The position numbers and the translations under genes were made by a program. From positions 434,001 through 498,000 of the forward strand of contig NZ_JAKCWP010000001.1 in NCBI RefSeq assembly GCF_028767125.1: a stretch of 64,000 nucleotides of DNA, in the 5' to 3' direction. Source of the stretch: Chelativorans sp. YIM 93263. Its GTDB lineage: Bacteria; Pseudomonadota; Alphaproteobacteria; Rhizobiales; Rhizobiaceae. The notes beneath the pieces were generated by a model. It worked only from the letters and a program-made list of their open reading frames with translations. It made no database searches and was not told where the DNA came from. Shown one piece after another: positions 9,853 to 19,248 of the stretch (position 1 is its first letter; each line of letters opens with the position of its first letter).

Positions 9853-9871
9853 GCAAGCGAGCTGCCTGAAT

Positions 9872-10408
9872 CTAAAACGGTTTGACCACGACCAGAATGA
9901 CAATCGCAATCATCAAAAGCGTTGGGACTTCGTTCACCATCCGCCAGTGGCGGGCAGAGCGGGTGTTCCCGTCCTCGGAAAAAACTCGTACGCCCCGTGC
10001 AAGATAGCCCGTAATGGCGGAAAGCAGGACAACAGCCGCGATCTTGGCGTGCAACCATCCGCCCGAGAATCCAAATCCTCGCCACGCAAGCCACAAACCC
10101 AGGATCCAAGACAGCATCATCGCCGGTGCGATAATGGCGTGGTGCAACCGGCGCTCCATGACCTTGAAAGTCTCGCTTTGCACCGATCCCACTTCAGCGT
10201 CCGCGTGATAGACGAAGAGCCGCGGCAGATAAAGAAGACCCGCCATCCAGGCAATTATAGCGATCACATGGAACGCTTTAACCCACGGGTAGAACCGGTC
10301 GGGAACGAGCGAAAAAAACATAAATACCAGAGCGATGAGGGCTAAGAGCCCGATAAAGACACGCACGAGACGGCTTTGCTTCCCGCTTTCCGCTTCCCCC
10401 ACCGCCAT
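9872..10408 (-). CDS. hemJ: Protoporphyrinogen oxidase HemJ
   Basis: HemJ is the membrane enzyme that oxidises protoporphyrinogen IX to protoporphyrin IX, the penultimate step of heme synthesis in most alphaproteobacteria. The 178-residue protein has about five hydrophobic segments (about 16-36, 43-61, 90-110, 119-139, 158-176). It carries conserved polar residues in them, including the histidine in KAFHVIAIIAW (residue 47) and the pair in ERRLHHAI (89-90). The ATG at 10408 shares one base with the hemE stop (TAATG), so the two heme genes are translationally coupled. Confidence 0.93.
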   Translation of the reverse strand: MAVGEAESGKQSRLVRVFIGLLALIALVFMFFSLVPDRFYPWVKAFHVIAIIAWMAGLLYLPRLFVYHADAEVGSVQSETFKVMERRLHHAIIAPAMMLSWILGLWLAWRGFGFSGGWLHAKIAAVVLLSAITGYLARGVRVFSEDGNTRSARHWRMVNEVPTLLMIAIVILVVVKPF

Positions 10409-11433
10409 TACCCACGCTCACGAATTCGTCTTACCATAGTGTGTACATGCTCCACCGGTGTATCCGGCGTGATACCGTGGCCGAGATTAAAGATCAGCGG
10501 CCCGGAACCCAAGCCATCCAGGATGGTATCAATTCCCACTTCCAGCGCCTCTCCTCCAGCTCTGAGACGCATCGGGTCGAGATTGCCTTGCACCGGCCCC
10601 TCTGCCTGCAAGCGGCGTGCATCTATCATCGGAACCATCCAATCAAGGCCAAGGGCAGTGACACCGGTGCGAGTACGATAACCATCGTAGTGGCGGGCGG
10701 CACCTTTTGGAAATCCGATGATTGGAACCTCCGGATACTTCTCTCGAACGCGCCGCACGATCTCGGTGACTGGGCGGACACACCAGGCCTCGAAGCTCTT
10801 CTCGTCCAGAACACCCGCCCAGGAATCAAAGATCTGAACAGCATCCGCGCCCGCTTCTATTTGACGGATCAGATACTCAGCTGAGCAAGCGGTGATGGTC
10901 TGGAGCAACTTCTCGAAACCCTGCGGCTCAGTGTGCCCGAAGAATCGCGCTGGCGCCTGGTCCGGCGTTCCACGGCCGGCAATCATATAGGTCGCCACCG
11001 TCCAGGGAGCCCCACAAAAGCCGATGAGCGCCTTTTCTTTCGGCAGTTCTGCCCTGAGTCGTCGAATCGTTTCATAGACGGGGTTCAGATGCTTGTGCAG
11101 ATCGCCGGTTTCGAGTGCTTCAATGTCATCCGCCTGCAGCGGTGTCATCACAGGGCCGATCCCTTCCTGAAAGCGCAGATTACGGCCAAGTGCATAAGGA
11201 ATGACGAGGATATCGGAAAACAGGATCGCTGCATCGAAGTCGAATCGTCTGATCGGCTGAAGCGTGACTTCCGTCGCTAAATCGGGATTGAAACACAAAT
11301 CGAGGAAACTTCCGGCCTTCCTACGCGTTTCCCTATACTCGGGCAGGTAACGGCCAGCTTGGCGCATGAGCCAGATAGGAGGGGGAGACGTTTTTAGCCC
11401 GTTCAGGACGTCGAGGAGCTTTCGTTGTGGCAC
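10408..11433 (-). CDS. hemE: Uroporphyrinogen decarboxylase HemE
   Basis: HemE removes four acetate carboxyl groups from uroporphyrinogen III to give coproporphyrinogen III, in the cytoplasm. The 341-residue length is typical. The family signature [14 protein letters not shown] lies at 21-34, with the substrate-binding arginines at 24 and 28, and [12 protein letters not shown] supplies the catalytic aspartate. The start is GTG (11433-11431), with AGGGAG eight to ten bases upstream. hemE is the classic left-hand neighbour of the chromosomal origin in alphaproteobacteria, and its 5' end faces the origin-like gap. Confidence 0.97.
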   Translation of the reverse strand: MPQRKLLDVLNGLKTSPPPIWLMRQAGRYLPEYRETRRKAGSFLDLCFNPDLATEVTLQPIRRFDFDAAILFSDILVIPYALGRNLRFQEGIGPVMTPLQADDIEALETGDLHKHLNPVYETIRRLRAELPKEKALIGFCGAPWTVATYMIAGRGTPDQAPARFFGHTEPQGFEKLLQTITACSAEYLIRQIEAGADAVQIFDSWAGVLDEKSFEAWCVRPVTEIVRRVREKYPEVPIIGFPKGAARHYDGYRTRTGVTALGLDWMVPMIDARRLQAEGPVQGNLDPMRLRAGGEALEVGIDTILDGLGSGPLIFNLGHGITPDTPVEHVHTMVRRIRERG

Positions 11434-11826
11434 GGATCGTCTCCCTAAAAACTAATATTAAGAATCTATTTAAAGGATTCTGTTTCTATGAGTCTGTTTG
11501 AAGTGTGGATTCTCATCTGTCCACATTTCGCGACGCGACATTGGCGCACATTCAACGGAATGAAAAGAGTTTCTCCCTTGGGGAATATTCCTTGGATAAC
11601 AGCTTGTTTGAACGTGATTCCAGTGAGTTACAAAGAATCTCCCACGGTTTCGACATGTGAGGCAATTTGGAAACTCCATCTTTTCCACGAAGGCGCTGAC
11701 AAGTTCGAAACGTTTTCCGCAGTGGGGCCTAATGTGGATGAAGATTGCTGTTTTCCAGATAGCCTGCTCTCCTAATCTGCCTGGCTGCGCGCTATCAACA
11801 GACGTCCACAGGGGAGAGAAAATAGC
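11434..11826. other. Putative chromosomal replication origin (oriC)
   Basis: This 393-base gene-free gap lies between hemE (leftward) and ppsR (rightward), where the origin sits in Caulobacter and is placed in Rhizobiales. DnaA-box-like sequences are TGTGGATTC (11504), CTGTCCACA (11517), CTTGGATAA (11591), TTTTCCACG (11681), TGTGGATGA (11733, eight of nine match) and ACGTCCACA (11802). Six GANTC motifs for CcrM methylation fall within 11462-11639. An AT-rich block at about 11446-11490, a candidate unwinding element, holds an AGAATC/GATTCT hairpin and a TTAA-N8-TTAA motif close to a CtrA site. Flanking genes are all transcribed away from it. No experiment is implied; position and motifs are the support. 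Confidence 0.8.
11461..11481. repeat. Inverted repeat in the origin AT-rich block
   Basis: AGAATC and GATTCT are perfect six-base arms around a nine-base AT-rich loop (11467-11475). Each arm contains a GANTC methylation motif, and the loop carries the second half of the TTAA-N8-TTAA sequence (11458-11473). Confidence 0.6.
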
Positions 11827-12651
11827 GTGCAGAAAGCGCAAAGCTTCTTCCATCTGCACTTGATTTCCGACGCGACCGGCGAAACCCTTCTTGCTGCCGG
11901 TCGAGCGGCCGCGGCCCAATATAAGAATGCCCGCGCCATCGAACATATTTATCCGCTCATCCGCACGGAAAAACAGCTCGCCAAGGTCTTCGCTGAAATC
12001 GACGAGGAGCCGGGGATCGTTCTCTATACCGTCGTCGACCAGGAGCTGGCAGGCCGAATCGAGGAACTCTGCACTACCATGGGTTTGCCGAGCGTATCGG
12101 TTCTTGAACCAGTCCTGGCCGTTTTCCAGTCCTATCTGGGAACGCCGGCCGGCCGGCGTGTCGGCGCGCAGCATGTGTTGGATGCAGAATATTTTCGCCG
12201 CATCGACGCGCTGAACTTCACGATGGAGCATGATGACGGCCAACTGCCCCACGATATCGAGGAGGCGGACATCATCCTCGTCGGGATCTCGCGGACATCA
12301 AAGACCCCCACTAGCATCTATCTTGCGAACCGCGGTGTGAAGACAGCCAATGTACCGATCGTTTTGGATACGCGGCTGCCGGAGCAACTTGACAGGGCGG
12401 TCGGACCCCTTGTCGTCGGTTTGGTGGCATCCGCCGATCGCATTTCACAGATTCGCCGCAACCGGGTTCTTGGCGGTCCGGGCGCGACAAGCGATTTCGA
12501 TTCATACACCGACCGCGGCACGATAGCCCGTGAGCTTGCCTATGCGCGCCAGCTTTGCAGCCGCCATAATTGGCCTATAATCGATGTAACACGTCGTTCG
12601 ATAGAGGAAACGGCGGCCGCCATTCTGGCCTTGCGTGGGAATACGCGCTGA
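11827..12651 (+). CDS. ppsR: Pyruvate, phosphate dikinase / PEP synthase regulatory protein (DUF299)
   Basis: Members of this family are bifunctional serine/threonine kinase-phosphorylases that switch pyruvate phosphate dikinase or PEP synthase off and on by ADP-dependent phosphorylation. The 274-residue protein starts at a GTG (11827) preceded by GGGGAGAG. It has the family N-terminus ([14 protein letters not shown]) and the P-loop-like [11 protein letters not shown] at 153-163. Which dikinase it controls cannot be told from this window. It is the first gene to the right of the origin and leads the maf-aroE-coaE-dnaQ run. Confidence 0.93.
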   Translation: MQKAQSFFHLHLISDATGETLLAAGRAAAAQYKNARAIEHIYPLIRTEKQLAKVFAEIDEEPGIVLYTVVDQELAGRIEELCTTMGLPSVSVLEPVLAVFQSYLGTPAGRRVGAQHVLDAEYFRRIDALNFTMEHDDGQLPHDIEEADIILVGISRTSKTPTSIYLANRGVKTANVPIVLDTRLPEQLDRAVGPLVVGLVASADRISQIRRNRVLGGPGATSDFDSYTDRGTIARELAYARQLCSRHNWPIIDVTRRSIEETAAAILALRGNTR

Positions 12652-12668
12652 AACTGAGGATCAGACCG

Positions 12669-13277
12669 ATGATAACAAATGGACAGAATCTCATCCTCGC
12701 TTCTACAAGCCCGTTTCGCCGGCAATTGCTGGAAAATGCCGGGTTGAGTATCATCCCCATGGCGCCGGAAGTCGACGAACGGGCGGCGGAAGCGCCCCTT
12801 AAGGATACAGGCCTGAGCCCCGAGGATGTTGCGCTGGTATTGGCAGAAGCCAAGGCCGTGGATGTCTCGGAGCGGAACGCGGGTGATTGGGTGGTTGCCG
12901 GTGACCAGACCTTGTCACTGGGCGATGAGCTATTTCATAAGCCGGCGGATATGGAAGGTGCGCGCCGCCACCTTCTTTCGCTGTCCGGCCGAACCCATCA
13001 ATTGAACAGCGCCGTCGTTCTGGCGCAGGGTGGAAACGTCGTTTGGCGGCATGTGGCAATCGCGCAGCTGACGATGAGAAAACTCGATCCCGGCTTTATC
13101 GGGCGGCATCTCTCGCGCGTGGGAGAAAACGCCCTGAACAGTGTGGGCGCCTATCAGGTTGAAGGCGAAGGCATCCAGCTTTTCGAAAAAATCGAGGGCG
13201 ACTATTTCACGATCGTCGGTCTGCCGCTCCTGCCCCTGCTTGCAAAACTGCGCGAATTGGACGTGATTGATGGCTGA
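12669..13277 (+). CDS. maf: Maf-family nucleotide pyrophosphatase
   Basis: Maf proteins hydrolyse dTTP/UTP or modified nucleotides to monophosphates and may keep non-canonical nucleotides out of nucleic acids. The start at 12669 ([13 protein letters not shown]) gives 202 residues; the frame is open further upstream but that part overlaps ppsR. Motifs are [11 protein letters not shown] at 10-20, VDERA, and [10 protein letters not shown], whose aspartate is the presumed base. Which Maf subgroup it is (YhdE-like or YceF-like) is not clear to me. It ends eight bases into aroE. Confidence 0.92.
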   Translation: MITNGQNLILASTSPFRRQLLENAGLSIIPMAPEVDERAAEAPLKDTGLSPEDVALVLAEAKAVDVSERNAGDWVVAGDQTLSLGDELFHKPADMEGARRHLLSLSGRTHQLNSAVVLAQGGNVVWRHVAIAQLTMRKLDPGFIGRHLSRVGENALNSVGAYQVEGEGIQLFEKIEGDYFTIVGLPLLPLLAKLRELDVIDG

Positions 13278-14112
13278 TAGACCCTTGCGGGCCTTTGTTT
13301 GCGGGCATCCGATTGCCCATTCTCGCTCACCGGTGATCCATGGCTATTGGCTTCGTCAACACGGAATAGAAGGTTCGTACGAGCGCCGGGACGTGTCGCC
13401 GGAACAGTTTGCCGATTTCGTTCGTGGCCTGTCCGACGGCCCATTTGTGGGTGGCAATATCACCATTCCACATAAGGAAACCGCGTATAAGCTGGTCGAG
13501 CAATGCGACACCGCGGCCGAGGCAATAGGGGCTGTCAACACCATCTGGTTCGAAGACGGTCGGTTGTGCGGCGGCAATACGGATGCCTACGGCTTTGCAG
13601 CCAACCTGGATTCCGTTGCTCCCGGCTGGGAAGGAAACGGCATCGCGACGGTCCTTGGCGCGGGTGGTGCCGCTCGCGCGATCGTTCAGGCGTTGCAACA
13701 ACGCGAGATGCAGGATATCCGCGTCGTCAACCGCACGCTCTCCCGAGCAAAGGTGCTGTCCGATCGGTTTGACGATGGTGTCAGCGCCCACACCCTGGAT
13801 GCACTCCCCGAGTTGCTGTCCGACACCACGCTTCTTATAAACACAACCTCGATGGGTATGGCGGGCGGACCACCGCTGCAGATTGAACTTTCCGGTCTGC
13901 CGGACTCGGCGACCGTGAGCGATATCGTCTATGCACCTCTCATCACTCCCTTGCTTCGCGACGCGGTAGACAGAGGCTTGAAGGCGGTGGATGGGCTTGG
14001 AATGCTTCTGCATCAGGCAGTTCCCGGGTTCGAGCGCTGGTTCGGTGTGAAGCCGGAGGTAACCTCGGAGCTGCGGGAAATCGTCCTGGCTGATCTGGAG
14101 AAGGGCCATTGA
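13270..14112 (+). CDS. aroE: Shikimate dehydrogenase AroE
   Basis: AroE reduces 3-dehydroshikimate to shikimate with NADPH in the chorismate pathway. With the ATG at 13270 it has 280 residues; a TTG one codon earlier is the alternative. The shikimate-binding [11 protein letters not shown] is at 17-27 and NITIPHKE carries the catalytic lysine 69. NTDAYGF holds the catalytic aspartate 105, and the NADP loop GAGGAARA is at 130-137. The first eight bases overlap maf, and the TGA overlaps the coaE TTG by four bases, indicating a coupled operon. Confidence 0.96.
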   Translation: MADRPLRAFVCGHPIAHSRSPVIHGYWLRQHGIEGSYERRDVSPEQFADFVRGLSDGPFVGGNITIPHKETAYKLVEQCDTAAEAIGAVNTIWFEDGRLCGGNTDAYGFAANLDSVAPGWEGNGIATVLGAGGAARAIVQALQQREMQDIRVVNRTLSRAKVLSDRFDDGVSAHTLDALPELLSDTTLLINTTSMGMAGGPPLQIELSGLPDSATVSDIVYAPLITPLLRDAVDRGLKAVDGLGMLLHQAVPGFERWFGVKPEVTSELREIVLADLEKGH

Positions 14113-14693
14113 TCGTACTCGGGCTCACGGGATCCATTGCCATGGGCAAGTCAACCACCGCCCGCATGTTCGAGGAAGAAGGCGTGCCCGTCCATGACTC
14201 CGACTCGGCCGTGCACCGGCTCTATGCTGGCGAGGCAGCCCCGAAGATCGAGACGCTGTTTCCCGGAACGGTAGTCGACGGCAAGGTCGACCGCGCGAAA
14301 TTGGCCAGCGTCGTTACGGGGCGTCCGGAAAAGCTCCGTCAGCTTGAAAACCTTATCCATCCCCTGGTGCGCCGGGATGCGGAGCGTTTCCTGAATGAGC
14401 AGCGGAGGCGGGGGATACCAATGGCGGTTCTGGATATCCCGCTTCTTTTCGAAACCGGTGGCACGGATCGTGTCGACAGGATCGTCGTCGTGACCGCCCC
14501 GCTGGAAATTCAGCGACAGCGTGTCCTCGCCCGGCCGGGAATGACCGAGGACAGGTTCGAAGACATGCTTTCCCGGCAGATGCCCGATGCGGAAAAACGC
14601 CGCAGAGCAGACTTTGTCATCGACACCAGCCGCGGCCTTGAGGCGGCGCGCCGGCAAGTGCTAAGCATCATCGCACAATTGACGGGACGCTGA
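14109..14693 (+). CDS. coaE: Dephospho-CoA kinase CoaE
   Basis: CoaE phosphorylates the 3'-hydroxyl of dephospho-CoA, the last step in coenzyme A synthesis. The 194-residue protein begins at an uncommon TTG (14109-14111) inside the aroE stop region (TTGA). No ATG or GTG would preserve the N-terminal strand in front of the P-loop TGSIAMGKST at 7-16. Downstream are the family blocks HPLVRRDAERF and VLDIPLLFETG. A second coenzyme A gene, coaA, lies in the window at 26691. It is followed 69 bases later by dnaQ. Confidence 0.95.
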   Translation: MIVLGLTGSIAMGKSTTARMFEEEGVPVHDSDSAVHRLYAGEAAPKIETLFPGTVVDGKVDRAKLASVVTGRPEKLRQLENLIHPLVRRDAERFLNEQRRRGIPMAVLDIPLLFETGGTDRVDRIVVVTAPLEIQRQRVLARPGMTEDRFEDMLSRQMPDAEKRRRADFVIDTSRGLEAARRQVLSIIAQLTGR

Positions 14694-14762
14694 GAGCTTT
14701 TTCACAGCTGACCCTTGTCCTCGACGCTTCGCTTCGTCATCGTTGCGGCGGGGAGCGATTCG

Positions 14763-15500
14763 ATGCGTGAAATTGTTTTTGATACGGAAACGACCGGCCT
14801 CGATCCGCGAGAAGATCGGGTTATCGAGTTGGGGTGCGTGGAGCTTGAGAACCGGTTTCCGACCGGTCGCTCGCTGCATCGTTTCATCAACCCGGAGGGT
14901 CGCTCGGTCCACCCCGACGCCCAGGCCGTGCATGGGATTTCAAATACGGATTTGGCTGACAAACCGGTCTTTTCCGGTATAGCCGACGAGTTTCTTGAAT
15001 TCATCGACGGCGCAAAGCTGGTCGCCCACAATGCGAATTTCGACATCGGCTTCATCAATGCCGAGTTTGCCCGCCTGGGTCTCCCGATGGTTGACCCTGC
15101 CTTGGTTGTCGATACGCTCGCAATTGCGCGGCGCAAGCATCCGATGGGCCCGAACTCGCTCGACGCGCTTTGCCGCCGCTACGGGATCGACAACTCGCGG
15201 CGCACAAAACACGGCGCGCTTCTCGATGCTGAATTGCTGGCGGAAGTCTATATCGAACTCGCCGGCGGAAAGCAGGCGACCTTTGGCCTGGAAACGGCGG
15301 CCGACAAACCGGCGGAGGAAAGGCAGAATACCACCGCCCCCGTCGTCCTACCGGCCCGTCCCCGACCTCTACCGCCGCGGCTAACCCCCGCTGAGCAGGA
15401 CAATCATGCCGCGATGGTGGCCGCGATAGGCGATAACGCGCTCTGGCTGAGAAGAAAGCAGGACAACGCGGAATCGAATACAAAGGCGGAATCCGCCTGA
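14763..15500 (+). CDS. dnaQ: DNA polymerase III epsilon subunit DnaQ
   Basis: DnaQ is the 3'-5' proofreading exonuclease of the replicative polymerase. The start at 14763 (MREIVFDTETTG) gives 245 residues. Exo I (DTETTG, catalytic Asp7 and Glu9), Exo II (AHNANFDIGF) and Exo III (HGALLDAELL) are intact, so proofreading should be active. The C-terminal tail is proline-rich and probably contacts the polymerase subunit. It closes the conserved maf-aroE-coaE-dnaQ run beside the origin and converges on secB with 47 bases between stops. Confidence 0.96.
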   Translation: MREIVFDTETTGLDPREDRVIELGCVELENRFPTGRSLHRFINPEGRSVHPDAQAVHGISNTDLADKPVFSGIADEFLEFIDGAKLVAHNANFDIGFINAEFARLGLPMVDPALVVDTLAIARRKHPMGPNSLDALCRRYGIDNSRRTKHGALLDAELLAEVYIELAGGKQATFGLETAADKPAEERQNTTAPVVLPARPRPLPPRLTPAEQDNHAAMVAAIGDNALWLRRKQDNAESNTKAESA

Positions 15501-15547
15501 GCGCCGGGAAGGCATTTTACAACCCGACGCACAGACGCGGTTCAGGC

Positions 15548-16063
15548 TTAGGTGGTCTGAACCTTGTTCTTCGCCTGCTCTTCAGCAATCCGCTGCTGGT
15601 ACATTTTTGCAAAATCGATTGGATCGATCATGAGCGGCGGAAAGCCGCCATTGCGCGTTGCGTCCGCAATCACCTGCCGCGCGAAGGGAAAGAGCAGGCG
15701 CGGGCACTCGATGAACAGGAGTGGGAGCATATGCTCCTTAGGGAAATTCTGGATGCGGAAGATGCCTCCGTAGACCAGCTCGGCGTTGAAGAGCACTTCC
15801 TTTTCGACTTCGGCGCGTGCCGTAAGCGTCAGGACCACATCGTAGTCCGCCTCTTGCAGCGGATTGGCGTTCACATTGACATTGATGTTGATCGCCGGGG
15901 CCTTCTTGCGGTTGAGCAGTGACCTTGGCGCACCCGGACTCTCGAAGGACAAGTCTTTTATGTATTGGGTAATAATGTTGAGACTGGGCGGCGTGCCATT
16001 GCCGGCCTTGGCTTCGCCCGCGCCTGTGCCCGTTGTTTGTTTTTCATCCGGCTTACTGGCCAT
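15548..16063 (-). CDS. secB: Protein-export chaperone SecB
   Basis: SecB is the cytosolic tetramer that keeps precursor proteins unfolded and hands them to SecA. I place the start at 16063 (MASKPDEKQ), giving 171 residues; a start seven codons upstream is also open. The N-terminal 25-30 residues are low-complexity (Gly/Ala/Thr), and the conserved core begins near [14 protein letters not shown]. It continues through [19 protein letters not shown] and ends in [13 protein letters not shown], all typical. It is followed on the opposite strand by convergent dnaQ. Confidence 0.95.
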   Translation of the reverse strand: MASKPDEKQTTGTGAGEAKAGNGTPPSLNIITQYIKDLSFESPGAPRSLLNRKKAPAININVNVNANPLQEADYDVVLTLTARAEVEKEVLFNAELVYGGIFRIQNFPKEHMLPLLFIECPRLLFPFARQVIADATRNGGFPPLMIDPIDFAKMYQQRIAEEQAKNKVQTT

Positions 16064-16177
16064 GTCCTGATCCCCTTGTGGCATCGCTGAGATGTGGCGT
16101 GCACCTTAAGCCCGCCTTTCAGAGCATGCTCGCTATCACGTGCTCCGTGGCAAGACAAGAACGCCTTCGCCGGAAGC

Positions 16178-16657
16178 TCAGCCCCGGTGGTCACGCCAAG
16201 GGGAATCGTCATCCTCGGTATGGGTGTAATCATCGCTATCGAGATCAATAATCCTCTCCTGGCGCCCCTTCCGGCCTGGAGGTGTACTGGCGCCTCCGAT
16301 AATGACGACACGATTGCGCAAGAATCGCCACGCCGCATCGCGTAGGGGCGGGATAAAAAGAAGGAAGCCTAGTGTATCGGTTACAAATCCGGGCGTCAGC
16401 AACAGAACGCCAGCCAAAAGGATCATGACGCCATGCACGAGCTCTCGGCCGGGCATCTGTCCCTGGCCAAGCATGCGCCGGACCCTGGAGAGGATGCCGA
16501 ATCCTTGGATACGGAGCAGAATAGACCCTGCAACGGCCGTCGCCAGAACCAGCGCCAGCGTCGGCAGAACGCCGATTTGCTCTCCTACGAGAACAAAGAC
16601 GGCAATCTCCATCAACGGAATCGCCAAAAGCAAAAATGGAACGATAGAGAACGGCAC
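16178..16657 (-). CDS. fxsA: FxsA-family membrane protein
   Basis: FxsA is a small inner-membrane protein; overproduction of the E. coli homologue relieves exclusion of phage T7 by the F plasmid, but its normal role is unknown. The 159-residue protein has hydrophobic segments at about 4-24, 28-48 and 75-100, with a conserved loop (RIQGFGILSRVRRML) between them and an acidic, charged C-terminus. The start is GTG (16657-16655) with only a weak AAAGG-like site. It is divergent from the Tim44-like gene across a 198-base gap. Confidence 0.88.
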   Translation of the reverse strand: MPFSIVPFLLLAIPLMEIAVFVLVGEQIGVLPTLALVLATAVAGSILLRIQGFGILSRVRRMLGQGQMPGRELVHGVMILLAGVLLLTPGFVTDTLGFLLFIPPLRDAAWRFLRNRVVIIGGASTPPGRKGRQERIIDLDSDDYTHTEDDDSPWRDHRG

Positions 16658-16855
16658 TTTTTTAGGTTACCTTTTACAAACGGAGCCGGTAGTTGCGAAT
16701 CATCATTCTATAGATGGGGATGCGAACCAATGATTTGAATGATGGCGACACGCGTTCTATATGGATTGCATCGGGGCGGCGCCCTGCGTTTGCCTGTTCA
16801 TATACTCGGCAGGGGCGGCAGCTGAAACATCACGGAGCGGCTTTGGCTGAACGAC

Positions 16856-17566
16856 ATGGATTTTCTTGATTTCGGCACAATTTTTTTCCTCGTCGCTGCA
16901 GTGGTGATTTTTTTACAGCTGCGCAACGTTCTTGGACGGCGCACGGGGAATGAGCGCCAGCCCTTCGATCCCTACACCGCCGGTCGTACGCGCGAGCGCA
17001 AGGAGTCAGACAAGCCGGAAAACGTGGTCTCCCTTCCCAGGCGCAAAGGTGCCGTAGAGGCTGATGAGAAGGAGAAGTATGCCACGATTGATACGGTGTC
17101 CGAACCTGGAACCCACCTCAACAAGGGCTTGCGCGCCATCAAAGACGCCGATCCCGCTTTCGATCCGGTCGTCTTCACAGACGGTGCCAAGCTCGCCTAT
17201 GAAATGATCGTGATGGCTTATGCCGATGGGGACAGGCGAACCTTGAAGAACCTGCTGTCGCGCGAGGTTTATGATGGTTTCGTAGCCGCCATCGACGATC
17301 GGGAGAAGCGCTCAGAAAAAATTGAGTCTTCCTTTGTGGGCATCGAAAAGGCGGTTCTCGTCGGTGCCGAGATGAAAGGCAGCGAGGCGCATTTGACGCT
17401 GCGCATCGTCAGCGAATTGATCTCGGCCACCCGCGATAACTCTGGCGCGGTGATCGATGGCGATCCGGAAACCGTTTCGGAAGTGACTGATGTCTGGACG
17501 TTCGCACGTGATACACGTTCGAACGATCCCAACTGGAAGCTCGTGGCAACCGAAGCGGAAGAATGA
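16856..17566 (+). CDS. Tim44-like domain membrane protein
   Basis: The 236-residue protein begins with one membrane segment (about 5-24), then a charged linker of about 60 residues and a C-terminal Tim44-like domain (about 85-232). That domain holds the family helix pattern AYADGDRRTLKNLLSREVYDGF. Alphaproteobacterial homologues (TimA) resemble the mitochondrial import-motor protein Tim44 and are membrane-anchored; their bacterial function is not well defined. The neighbour mltA follows after 38 bases on the same strand, a pairing that is common in Rhizobiales. secB lies about 0.8 kb away on the other strand. Confidence 0.9.
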   Translation: MDFLDFGTIFFLVAAVVIFLQLRNVLGRRTGNERQPFDPYTAGRTRERKESDKPENVVSLPRRKGAVEADEKEKYATIDTVSEPGTHLNKGLRAIKDADPAFDPVVFTDGAKLAYEMIVMAYADGDRRTLKNLLSREVYDGFVAAIDDREKRSEKIESSFVGIEKAVLVGAEMKGSEAHLTLRIVSELISATRDNSGAVIDGDPETVSEVTDVWTFARDTRSNDPNWKLVATEAEE

Positions 17567-17604
17567 AGGCCATTCCGGTCTGGGCGGGGTGAGGAGAGGT
17601 TGCT

Positions 17605-18711
17605 ATGAACCTTTCCGGCGCTTTTCGCGCAGTTTCGTTTGCGGAGCTGCCGGGCTGGTACGACGACAATGTCTCCGCCGCGCTGCGGGCATTCCGACGC
17701 TCCGCCCGTCGGTCCACGCAAAAGCCCTATCGTGACGGCGCACTGGGAATAAGAAGCGAGTTCTTCGAGACCGCTTTCGCGGAAGCCGAGAAAATTCCGA
17801 ATACACCCAGTGATGCCGAGGCGCGGGCGTTTTTCGAGCGACATTTCCAGCCCTGCTTTATCAATCCGGATAATGATGCGCAGGGGTTCGTTACCGGGTA
17901 CTACGAACCGGAGTTGCCCGCCTCGCGCGAACCGTCGGACCGGTTTACGGTGCCGCTTCATGCCAGGCCGGATGATCTCGTTTCAGTGAATGAAAGCAAC
18001 AGGCCCGGGCATCTCGATCCGGAGCTGAGATTCGCGCGGCTATCGGACGATGGTCTGGTCGCGTATTTTGACCGTGAAGCGATCGACCGTGGCGCGCTGA
18101 AGAGTCGCGGTCTGGAGTTGTGCTGGCTGGCGGACCCGGTGGACGCCTTCTTTGTCCACATACAGGGTGCGGCCCGTCTCCACATGCAGGATGGTGGCGC
18201 GATACGTGTCACGTATGCGGCAAAGAATGGCTATCCGTTTACGGCCATTGGGCGGGTGCTGGCCGAAAGCGGAGAGATAGCGCCGGCCGATGTAACCATG
18301 CAGTCGATTCGAGCCTGGCTTGCAAGCCATCCGGCCTGCGTGAACATGATTCTGTGGAAGAACCGCTCCTATATATTCTTCCGGGAAACCCCGCTCGGCG
18401 ATCTTAATCTCGGGCCAATTGCCGCCGCAAAAGTTCAGCTTGAGCCGATGCGTTCGATCGCGGTCGACCGCATCCTGCATTGTTTCGGCACGCCGATCTA
18501 TGTAGATGCACCTGGTTTGCACGAGGTTGTCCGTTCACCCTTTCGCCGGCTGATGATAGCGCAGGACACGGGCTCGGCGATCCGAGGAGCGGCTCGTGGG
18601 GACATTTTCATCGGAACGGGTGATGCGGCGGGTAGGGCTGCCGGAAGCATTCGCCATTCGGCCGATTTTTACGCGCTTTTGCCGCGTTTCCTTTGGGAGG
18701 CGCGCAAATGA
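17605..18711 (+). CDS. mltA: Membrane-bound lytic murein transglycosylase A (MltA)
   Basis: MltA cleaves the MurNAc-GlcNAc bond of peptidoglycan with formation of a 1,6-anhydro ring. The 368-residue protein shows the MltA barrel region (about 60-250, including TGYYEPEL and YAAKNGYPFTAIGR). A C-terminal 3D domain follows, with QDTGSAIRGAARGDIFIG and its catalytic-type aspartates. I see no lipobox or clear signal peptide at the N-terminus, so either export is atypical or the true start differs. The ATG at 17605 follows GAGGAGAGG. It overlaps the next gene by four bases. Confidence 0.93.
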   Translation: MNLSGAFRAVSFAELPGWYDDNVSAALRAFRRSARRSTQKPYRDGALGIRSEFFETAFAEAEKIPNTPSDAEARAFFERHFQPCFINPDNDAQGFVTGYYEPELPASREPSDRFTVPLHARPDDLVSVNESNRPGHLDPELRFARLSDDGLVAYFDREAIDRGALKSRGLELCWLADPVDAFFVHIQGAARLHMQDGGAIRVTYAAKNGYPFTAIGRVLAESGEIAPADVTMQSIRAWLASHPACVNMILWKNRSYIFFRETPLGDLNLGPIAAAKVQLEPMRSIAVDRILHCFGTPIYVDAPGLHEVVRSPFRRLMIAQDTGSAIRGAARGDIFIGTGDAAGRAAGSIRHSADFYALLPRFLWEARK

Positions 18712-19247
18712 CGCGCAAGAGAAGACGACTTACCGACGAGGAGCGGACCTTGTGGAGCCGTGTCGCCCGAACAACGGTGCCGCTAAAAGGAAAAGAGCTT
18801 CCGGAAGTGGAGCCAAAGCCCCTCGACGACATGATGGAAGACGTTCCCCTTCAGAAGCCGGTTACAAGGACAATGCCGCACGAAGCTCGAGCGCCGGCGA
18901 AGACCAGACCACGCGCGCCACGCCGTCTCGATGCTCCGACGCAGCAGAAATTGGCACGCGGCCGCCTTCCCATTGCCGGCCGGGTGGATCTGCACGGACT
19001 GACCCAGGATAGGGCACATTCGCTGCTGCTGTCTGTCTTGAGTCGAGCCTACAAGGAGGAACGTCGTTATGTCCTCGTGATCACGGGCAAGGGTTCGAGG
19101 GAGGATAGCGGCGTCTTGCGCCGCACAGTGCCGCAGTGGCTTTCGACAGCACCCTTCCGTGCCCTCGTCAGCGGATATGAAGAGGCGGCGCGCCATCACG
19201 GCGGAGCGGGTGCGCTCTACGTGCGCTTGCGTCGAAGAAGGTCCTGA
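18708..19247 (+). CDS. Smr-domain protein
   Basis: The 179-residue protein has a basic, proline-rich N-terminal half and a C-terminal Smr domain (about 95-178). The domain carries VDLHGLTQDRAHSLL and VITGKGSREDSGVLR, the two signature motifs of MutS2-type Smr nucleases. Isolated Smr proteins of this type are presumed nucleic-acid endonucleases, and several act on stalled ribosome mRNA; its own substrate is not known. The ATG at 18708 overlaps the mltA stop (ATGA), so expression is coupled. The XRE regulator begins one base after its stop. Confidence 0.9.
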   Translation: MTRKRRRLTDEERTLWSRVARTTVPLKGKELPEVEPKPLDDMMEDVPLQKPVTRTMPHEARAPAKTRPRAPRRLDAPTQQKLARGRLPIAGRVDLHGLTQDRAHSLLLSVLSRAYKEERRYVLVITGKGSREDSGVLRRTVPQWLSTAPFRALVSGYEEAARHHGGAGALYVRLRRRRS

Positions 19248-19248
19248 A

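Noticed and set aside
11470-12252. A 260-residue open frame on the minus strand across the origin and ppsR
   Set aside because: It crosses the origin motifs and lies opposite the conserved ppsR gene; no family features.
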